From contig DATFBY010000012.1 in the NCBI GenBank assembly GCA_035253585.1, forward strand, positions 1-44,825: a stretch of 44,825 nt of DNA, in the 5' to 3' direction. The DNA comes from DATFBY01 sp035253585. GTDB lineage: Bacteria; Gemmatimonadota; Gemmatimonadetes; Gemmatimonadales; Gemmatimonadaceae. The first letter of the stretch is position 1; each line of letters starts with the position of its first letter. Below the pieces are notes generated by a model. That model saw nothing but the letters and a program-made list of their open reading frames with translations, had not been told where the DNA came from and searched no databases. Of this stretch, positions 39,532-44,825 are shown piece by piece. A program made the position numbers and the translations under genes.

Positions 39532-40152
39532 TCAGCCTCCCCCCTCCCGGAACCCAATCACCTTACAGCATCCCGCCGAACATCGGCCCCAGATGTCCTC
39601 ATCATCATCGCTCCAGAGCCATCGAACGGTCTCCGGAGGACCTTCGCCTTCCACAGGGTGGCTTTCGTATTCCACGTCCAGATACGTCACCGAATCGCTG
39701 CCAGGATACCGCATCATTGCGCGCCACCCGCCACCCGGCACGCGTCTCAGGATCAGATAGTTCTCTCCCACGCGAAGACCGAGCTTTCGGTATTCGCCGT
39801 CGGCGTGAATGCGCGCGATGATGCGACCACGAACGAAATTCGTGTCGGCGAAATCGCCGAGCCCTCGCACCGGATAGATCCAGGCCATCGGGCCGTACCT
39901 GAGACCTCCGGGACCGGGCGCTGCACCCGGAGCTCGCTGCGCCAGCCGCTGCGAGTCACCCACGAAGCGGCTGTACTCCTGTCTCGCCGCCCACGAGGAA
40001 AAATCGGCGCTCGAGGCAGAGTCGAGCGATCCAGCGAACGACGGCTCCGTCACCGTTCCCGATCGCGGCGTCGGCACTTCGCGAATTCCCTTGCACGAGA
40101 CGCCGGCGACGAACAGCGCGAGCAACGCGATCGACGTGCTCCATCGAGTCAT
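39532..40152 (-). CDS. Lipoprotein of unknown function (206 aa)
   Basis: ATG 40152 follows a perfect ribosome site (AAAGGAGG, seven bases before). The signal peptide ends in a lipobox-like FVAGVSC (Cys about 20), so it is probably lipid-anchored. The rest has a Ser/Ala-rich linker and then a compact domain: GPMAWIYPVRGLGDFADTNF, LRVGENYLILRRVPGGGWRA and MMRYPGSDSVTYLDVEYESH. The C-terminus has Cys residues in GRCSAGCCKVIGF. I do not recognise the family. It is followed, across a heptamer hairpin, by the radical SAM operon. Confidence 0.7.
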   Translation of the reverse strand: MTRWSTSIALLALFVAGVSCKGIREVPTPRSGTVTEPSFAGSLDSASSADFSSWAARQEYSRFVGDSQRLAQRAPGAAPGPGGLRYGPMAWIYPVRGLGDFADTNFVRGRIIARIHADGEYRKLGLRVGENYLILRRVPGGGWRAMMRYPGSDSVTYLDVEYESHPVEGEGPPETVRWLWSDDDEDIWGRCSAGCCKVIGFREGGG

Positions 40153-40188
40153 GACGCCTCCTTTAAAGAAGGCGCGTGACCCACCAGC

Positions 40189-43100
40189 TCACGCGCCGCC
40201 CACCGCTCGAAGATGCGACACCAGGGGCGCGAGCGCAGCATCGGCGCCGCCCCAAAGATCGACCACCGCGCTGGCCCACCGCCGCGCGGTCGCACGATCG
40301 CCCTGTCGCGCGGCCAACTCGGCGCGAAGCGCCATGGCGCGCACGAGCGCCACCGTCATCGGCACCACCCGCAGCACACGGTCGTCCATTCCGGGAATCG
40401 CGCCTAACGAGCCGTCGAGCGTGGCGACCGTCGCGACCGTGTCGCCGATGGCGAGCAGGATCTGCGCTTCGGCGAACGCGGCGTCGATGCTCACATCTCC
40501 GGGGCGCAGCGCCAGACGCGCGCCCGCCAGCCGCGTGAACTGCTCCTGGATTCCGGCGGTGTCGCCGCGCACCAGGCGCTGACGGAGCGACACGAGATAA
40601 TCGTCGCGCACGCCGGCGTAGTCGACCGGATCGGTGCCGAGCGTCGGGAAGGCCAGAAGCACGGGGAGCGTGAGGAGCGCGTTTCGCACCGCCGGCCGCT
40701 GCGACGGCTCGACCCACTGCCTAACGAGCTCCTCGGTCCGGCGATGCAGCGCGCGCACGCTGTCGGCCGGCACACCGAACGATGCGTAACCGAGCAACGC
40801 GCGGGCGGGTCCGAGCACGGATGAAGGCACTTCGACGCGCCGCGCGTCGGTGGTTCGCACCGATGCTTCGCTGGCCGAGCGCTCGAGGAGGCGAGCGGTC
40901 TCGGCCACGCGACCGGTGAGAGCGGCGGCGCCCTTGAGCCAATCGGCTTCGACTGGCGTCGGATCGGTGGTGGAGCGGAGCAAAGAATCCGCGAGACGCC
41001 GCGCCTCGCCGTACCGCGCTCCTTTGAGGAGAAGACGCAATCGCGCCATCTCGAGACGTACCTGATCGGCGCGAGCTGCCGACAGCTCTCGCGCGCGTTG
41101 AAACGCCAGCGCGGCTGAATGCTCCTCGTCGTTCCCTCGCAGCTCTCCCACCGTCTCCAACAGCATGCCGAGCGCTTCGTGCGCGTGTGGGCTGTTGGGG
41201 AACGCGCGCACCCACGAGGTGGTGACGTCGCGGAGGATGCGACGGTTTCGCTGGAGGGCCGGGCCGGTGGTCGGTGTCGTGCTCGGGCGGGCGGCTTCGC
41301 CGAATTCGCGCACCGGATAGGGCACGAATGCCAGCGTGTCACGATCCAATGCCATCGCGCCGTAGAAGCGAACCGTGTCGCGGCCCGGCGCGATCCCCGC
41401 ACGCAGCACCGGTCCGCTCACTTGCAGCAATCGTGGGAGACGCGACAGCGCGAGTCCACGCGTTGCGATGTGGAACGACGGAATGAGCTCCAGCGCGCGA
41501 CGGTACGACTCGATTGCTCGATGATGACTTCCGCGGAAGCTCCATCCCGATGGACTCGCCGGATTGCGCTCGACGATGGGATCGTTGGCGTGACACTCGG
41601 CCAATCCGAAGAGCGCCGGAAAATCGAGTGAGTCGCGCCGGAGCAGGAGCTCGTATTGATGACACGCGTCCGGATACCGTGTGTCGGCCATTGCCAGGAG
41701 CGCGTTCGCCAGCGCGAGATCGCGGCGCGAGAGCTGATCGCCGTGACGCAGCGCGTGAGTCACCGCCTCGCGCCAGGCGGGCGGTGCTTCGCCGCGCCAC
41801 TGTGTCACCTGCGCCAGCCGGAGCGCGGGTGCCGCAAAGCGCTCATCGTGCTTCATTGCTTCGCGGAAACCTGTGGCCGCCGCATCGAGATCCCAGCCAC
41901 GGAGCGAGCGCTCACCGTGCGCGTACGCGCGCCATGCCTCGAGGGAGCGCGTGCCCGTCCGCGCCATTGGCGGTGCATCACCGGCGCCGCCGCGCAGCAC
42001 CAGCGAATCGACGAGCTCGGCGAACTTCACGCTGGCGTTCGCCATGTCCGGCGCGACGCGCACGCTGTGGCTGTAGATCGACTCGCCGGAGAGCGCATCG
42101 TAGAGCGCGGCGCGCACGGTGACGCTGTCGGCGGCAGGCGTGATCTCGCCTAACGCGAGAACGCCAGCGCCCATGCGTCGGGCGAGACGAAGCCCGTCAT
42201 CGATGCCACCAGCCGGCCGCCCGAGCTGCGCCTGCGCATCGTGAACGCGGAATGCATCCACGAGACGGAGATCGCGCCAACGGCCAAACGCGTCGTAGAG
42301 GAGCGCCTCGCAGTTTTCCGGTGTGAGCGCGGCAGACGTAGCCGCGCTCGCGCCACGTGAGAGACAGGGTGTCACCATATGCAGCGCGCGGTCGACGTGC
42401 GCATCGGGGGCGCGCAGCCGCATGGCCACCAGAGCACCGAGCACGATCGTTGCCGCCGCGCCCGCGGCGAACCAGTGCCGGCGCGATGGATGCGCCTGAC
42501 GAGGCGCGATCGTGGCCACGCTCTCTTCGCGTTGCAGTGCCTCGCGCATCGCCTTGGCATTGTCGAAGCGGTCGGCGGGGACGCGGGCAAGCGCGGTTCG
42601 CACGATACGCTCGAGCCCCGGTGATACGCTTTCGCGCAACTTGCGGAGATCTTGCGGTGTTTCCTTGAAGCGCTTGGCCAGGATGATTTGCGGTGTGGCA
42701 CCGACGAACGGCGGATGGCCGCAAATCATCTCGTACATGACGCAGCCGAGGCTATAGAGGTCGCTCCGCCCATCCACCTCGTCGGCGCTCGCCTGCTCGG
42801 GGCTCATGTAGCTCGGCGTGCCCACGGCGAGACCGCTATCGGTGATGCGGCGTCCGGCGTCGTGCGGGACGGCCAGCGCGATGCCGAAGTCGGCCAGCAT
42901 CGCGTGTCCGCCGCTCAGCAGGATGTTCTCGGGCTTGATGTCACGATGGATGATCTCGCGCTCGTGCGCGCTGGCGAGTGCGTCGGCGATCTCCCGCCCA
43001 ATTCGGATGGCATCGGCGATCGGGAGCTGCCTCTCGCGCGTGAGACGCGTGCGCAGCGTCTCCCCGCTGACGAGGGGCGTGACGAAATAGAGTGCGCCCT

Positions 43101-43359
43101 CTTCCTCGCCGGAGTCGTGAAGGGGGAGGATGTGCGGGTGCTGGAGGCTGGCCAGGAGCGCGATCTCTCGCGCGAATCGCTCGGCGCCGATAGCGGCGCT
43201 GAGCTGGGGGTGCAGCACCTTTACGGCGACCGTGCGCTGGTGCTTGAGGTCGTTCGCGCGGTAGACGGTGGCCGCGGCGCCATGACCTATCGCCGATTCG
43301 AGGATGTACCGACCGCCAAGCGGACGTTGCGCGTGGCGCGCGAAGAATGAGTCGTCCAT
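40189..43359 (-). CDS. Ser/Thr protein kinase with membrane helix and long TPR-like C-terminus
   Basis: The kinase domain (residues about 15-275) is complete: IGHGAAATVYRAND, Lys 47 in VAVKVL, HRDIKPENI (Asp 140), DFGIA (Asp 157) and SPEQASADE. A single hydrophobic segment (HWFAAGAAATIVLGALVAMRL, about residues 297-317) puts the remaining 730 residues outside the cytoplasm. These are helical repeats (AWRAYAHGERSLRGWDLDAA, FAAPALRLAQVTQWRGEAPP, FPNSPHAHEALGMLLETVGE) that look like TPR repeats and a sensor or scaffold, with LALGEITPAADSVTVRAALY resembling a small adenylate-cyclase-associated beta segment. This architecture is common in Gemmatimonadota and Acidobacteriota. 1056 residues. Confidence 0.9.
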   Translation of the reverse strand: MDDSFFARHAQRPLGGRYILESAIGHGAAATVYRANDLKHQRTVAVKVLHPQLSAAIGAERFAREIALLASLQHPHILPLHDSGEEEGALYFVTPLVSGETLRTRLTRERQLPIADAIRIGREIADALASAHEREIIHRDIKPENILLSGGHAMLADFGIALAVPHDAGRRITDSGLAVGTPSYMSPEQASADEVDGRSDLYSLGCVMYEMICGHPPFVGATPQIILAKRFKETPQDLRKLRESVSPGLERIVRTALARVPADRFDNAKAMREALQREESVATIAPRQAHPSRRHWFAAGAAATIVLGALVAMRLRAPDAHVDRALHMVTPCLSRGASAATSAALTPENCEALLYDAFGRWRDLRLVDAFRVHDAQAQLGRPAGGIDDGLRLARRMGAGVLALGEITPAADSVTVRAALYDALSGESIYSHSVRVAPDMANASVKFAELVDSLVLRGGAGDAPPMARTGTRSLEAWRAYAHGERSLRGWDLDAAATGFREAMKHDERFAAPALRLAQVTQWRGEAPPAWREAVTHALRHGDQLSRRDLALANALLAMADTRYPDACHQYELLLRRDSLDFPALFGLAECHANDPIVERNPASPSGWSFRGSHHRAIESYRRALELIPSFHIATRGLALSRLPRLLQVSGPVLRAGIAPGRDTVRFYGAMALDRDTLAFVPYPVREFGEAARPSTTPTTGPALQRNRRILRDVTTSWVRAFPNSPHAHEALGMLLETVGELRGNDEEHSAALAFQRARELSAARADQVRLEMARLRLLLKGARYGEARRLADSLLRSTTDPTPVEADWLKGAAALTGRVAETARLLERSASEASVRTTDARRVEVPSSVLGPARALLGYASFGVPADSVRALHRRTEELVRQWVEPSQRPAVRNALLTLPVLLAFPTLGTDPVDYAGVRDDYLVSLRQRLVRGDTAGIQEQFTRLAGARLALRPGDVSIDAAFAEAQILLAIGDTVATVATLDGSLGAIPGMDDRVLRVVPMTVALVRAMALRAELAARQGDRATARRWASAVVDLWGGADAALAPLVSHLRAVGGA

Positions 43360-43420
43360 GACGCGCGGTCCCGACAGGCTGAACGATCTTAGGGCGGCCG
43401 GGGAGGGAGTGCAAGAATTA

Positions 43421-43510
43421 GCGGGAAGCGGGAAGCGGGAAGCGGGAAGCGACCGCCCGACACACCTGATGAGTACCGTCTCCGCCGACGCTTCCCGCTT
43501 CCCGCTTCCC
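43421..43510. repeat. Heptamer-armed hairpin, GGGAAGC type
   Basis: Left arm 43421-43451 (four GGGAAGC) and right arm 43489-43510 (three GCTTCCC). The loop 43452-43486 differs at one base from the loop at 19096-19130. It lies in the divergent gap between the kinase start (43359) and the DUF4398 gene (43607). Nothing else is seen in this 247-nt gap apart from a GGGAAGC-like decayed stretch near 43520. Confidence 0.92.
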
Positions 43511-43606
43511 TGGCTGCTGCTTCCCGCCGCCTTCCGCAGGCGTTACATCTGGAACGCTGCTTGCCCCGCCTCGGCGGCTGCTCAACTCAACTCGTGAGGG
43601 AAGCAC

Positions 43607-43975
43607 ATGCGGATTGCGCGAATCGTTGGGATCGCGACACTCGCGGTAGGGTGCGCGAGCGCCGGATCGGCCGGGCCGTTCCCCGCGTCGGGTGACCCGT
43701 ACAACGCAATCAGTGTCGCCGAGCGAGAGATCTCGGCCGCACAAGGTGTCGGCGCCGATTCTCTGGCGAGCACGGAAATCGGCTCGGCTCGTCAACACCT
43801 GACCGCGGCGCAGGCGCAGCTGGCCCGGCAGGATTTCAATCGCGCGGCGGTGCACGCCCAGCAAGCCGAAGCGCAAGCGCGCGCGGCGCGGGCACAGGCC
43901 GAGCGCGTAGCGGCGGAGCGAGAGCGCGACCGCGCTCGTGCGGCACTGGCGGCGCTGCCGCCGGGAGGTGAGTGA
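43607..43975 (+). CDS. DUF4398-type lipoprotein
   Basis: The 122-residue protein starts at ATG 43607 with GAGG about nine bases upstream and has a lipoprotein signal ending LAVGCASAG (Cys 16). The domain is a long amphipathic helix pair (AISVAEREISAAQGVGADSL, IGSARQHLTAAQAQLARQDF, then AQQAEAQARAARAQAERVAA), the DUF4398 pattern. These proteins usually accompany an OmpA-domain protein and bind it or the peptidoglycan layer. The stop shares one base with the start of the next gene (TGATG), so the two are coupled. Confidence 0.85.
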   Translation: MRIARIVGIATLAVGCASAGSAGPFPASGDPYNAISVAEREISAAQGVGADSLASTEIGSARQHLTAAQAQLARQDFNRAAVHAQQAEAQARAARAQAERVAAERERDRARAALAALPPGGE

Positions 43976-44825
43976 TGAACCGGCACATGTTGCTTGCCGC
44001 GTCGGTGCTGGCGCTGGCGGCGTGCGCGGCGGGGAGCATCCCGCCGGCGCTGGAGCAGGCACGCACGATTCATTCGGGACTCGTGCAGCGCGGCGCCGAT
44101 CGTCGCACCGAGACGGAAGGGAGCGTCCTACGCACGCGTGAAGCGATCCGAGCGGCGGAGACGGCGCACGAAGAGGGTCGCAACCGCGATTACGTGGCGG
44201 CGCTGTCGGACATCGCGCTGAACACGGCGCGGACGGCGGAGGCGGTGGAGGCGACGATCAACGCCAAGGCGGCGGCCGATAGCGCGCGGACGGCTCGTCT
44301 CAACCGGCTGCTGGCGATGAGTCAGGCACAGCGTGATGCACTGGCGGCGGCGAACCAGCTCTCCCAGCAGGAGATCTCGGCGCTGCGCGAGCGGAACGTG
44401 ATCGTCACGCAACAGGCCGATTCGCTGCGGATCGAGGCGGAGACGGCGAACGCCCGACTGAACGAAGCGCTGACCCAGCTTCGCACACTCGTCGTCGAGA
44501 TCACGAATCTTCAGCAGACCGCGCGCGGTCTGGTGATCAGCCTGAGCGACATTCTCTTCGACGTCGACAAGGCGACGCTCAAGCCCGGGGCGCAGGCGAA
44601 TCTCAATCGGATCGCGGCGGTGTTGAAGCAGTACCCGAACCACGACATCGCCGTCGAAGGTCACACGGATTCGACGGCGAGCGACGCATACAATCAGCGT
44701 CTGTCGGAGGAGCGCGCGGCGGCGGTCCGGGCGGCGCTCGTCACCGGCGGCGTGAACGCCGCCAAGATCACCGCGCGTGGGTTCGGCGAGAGTCAACCGG
44801 TGGCCGACAACGGCACCGCGGCGGG
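43975..44825 (+). CDS. OmpA-family lipoprotein (3' end cut by window edge)
   Basis: The frame is open from ATG 43975 to the right edge. It has a lipoprotein signal ending LAACAAGSI (Cys about 17), a helical region (about 20-185) similar to DUF4398 (EAIRAAETAHEEGRNRDYVA) with a heptad coiled coil (RNVIVTQQADSLRIEAETAN), and then an OmpA C-terminal domain. The latter shows ILFDVDKATLKPGAQANLNR, VEGHTDSTASDAYNQRLSEE and GFGESQPVADN, the peptidoglycan-binding set. It tethers the outer membrane to the wall. The last few residues are missing. Confidence 0.88.
   Translation, partial: MNRHMLLAASVLALAACAAGSIPPALEQARTIHSGLVQRGADRRTETEGSVLRTREAIRAAETAHEEGRNRDYVAALSDIALNTARTAEAVEATINAKAAADSARTARLNRLLAMSQAQRDALAAANQLSQQEISALRERNVIVTQQADSLRIEAETANARLNEALTQLRTLVVEITNLQQTARGLVISLSDILFDVDKATLKPGAQANLNRIAAVLKQYPNHDIAVEGHTDSTASDAYNQRLSEERAAAVRAALVTGGVNAAKITARGFGESQPVADNGTAA

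Larger units (their letters stand above)
71..42154. other. Dispersed word GTTAGGC / CGTYAGGC on both strands
   Basis: By eye I count about 39 exact GTTAGGC or GCCTAAC sites in the window (for example 3100, 3228, 4018, 4801, 8521, 15408, 16671, 24980, 28315, 31547, 36585, 38788, 40718), plus some 16 of the related CGTCAGGC/GCCTGACG. At about 65% GC a random 7-mer of this composition should occur roughly five times on the two strands. They are spread over genes of unrelated function and lie in several reading frames. Confidence 0.7.

Noticed and set aside
38217..39821. A 534-codon open frame on the plus strand opposite the radical SAM and imuA genes.
   Set aside because: It crosses two real genes and intergenic hairpins with no homology pattern; an antisense by-product.

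Overview
The window is a high-GC (about two-thirds by eye), gene-dense chromosomal segment from a Gram-negative-type bacterium. Gemmatimonadota is the most likely phylum. The reasons are two Hanks-type kinases (one with a membrane segment and a very long TPR-like C-terminus), a TonB receptor, an OmpA/DUF4398 lipoprotein pair, paired M16 proteases, a DUF5117-type zinc protease, and an ImuA-ImuB-DnaE2 mutagenesis cassette. This is an inference; there is no rRNA gene in the window to settle it. I see no tRNA, rRNA, CRISPR array, transposase or phage gene, and no gene-free stretch longer than about 250 bases.

Layout. 1-1278 (-): a DcsG-like ATP-grasp protein running off the left edge, with a small unknown protein upstream. 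1411-6267 (+): an alpha/beta hydrolase, then a molybdoenzyme-maturation set (XdhC-like, molybdopterin-binding, MocA) and an exported hydrolase. 6378-9232 (-): an inactive/active M16 protease pair. 9446-13595: a small AAA ATPase, a 46-residue Pro-rich protein, an NlpC/P60 hydrolase, a CtpA-type protease and an unknown protein. 13685-19000: an MsbA-like ABC exporter, a TonB receptor and an exported MsrAB. 19295-26989: a zinc metalloprotease, a degenerate amidohydrolase, an M3 oligoendopeptidase and a patatin lipoprotein. 27113-31873 (+): a tightly coupled run with a TPR-like membrane protein, a kinase with a zinc ribbon, and three phospholipid enzymes (CDP-alcohol phosphotransferase, PlsC-like, CdsA-like). 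31977-39341 (-): an SPL-like radical SAM protein, ImuA, ImuB and DnaE2, one apparent SOS-mutagenesis operon. 39532-44825: a lipoprotein, a 1056-residue kinase, and a DUF4398/OmpA pair running off the right edge.

The most unusual content is a family of inverted repeats whose arms are tandem HEPTAmers. The heptamer differs between subfamilies (GGGAAGC, GAGATTC, GGGCCGA, GGATGGC/TGATGGC, GCACATC), yet the GGGAAGC and GAGATTC subfamilies share one recognisable core in the loop. They sit between convergent genes, next to start codons and, most strikingly, in frame inside dnaE2 (three times) and imuA (once). A heptamer free of stops in one frame is free of stops in all frames, so these arms can be translated whatever the phase. 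A second whole-window signal is the word CGTYAGGC, and especially GTTAGGC, at about 39 sites on either strand. It occurs in several reading frames and also inside the hairpin loops. Together these suggest an undescribed dispersed palindromic element system that preferentially decorates the mutagenesis operon.
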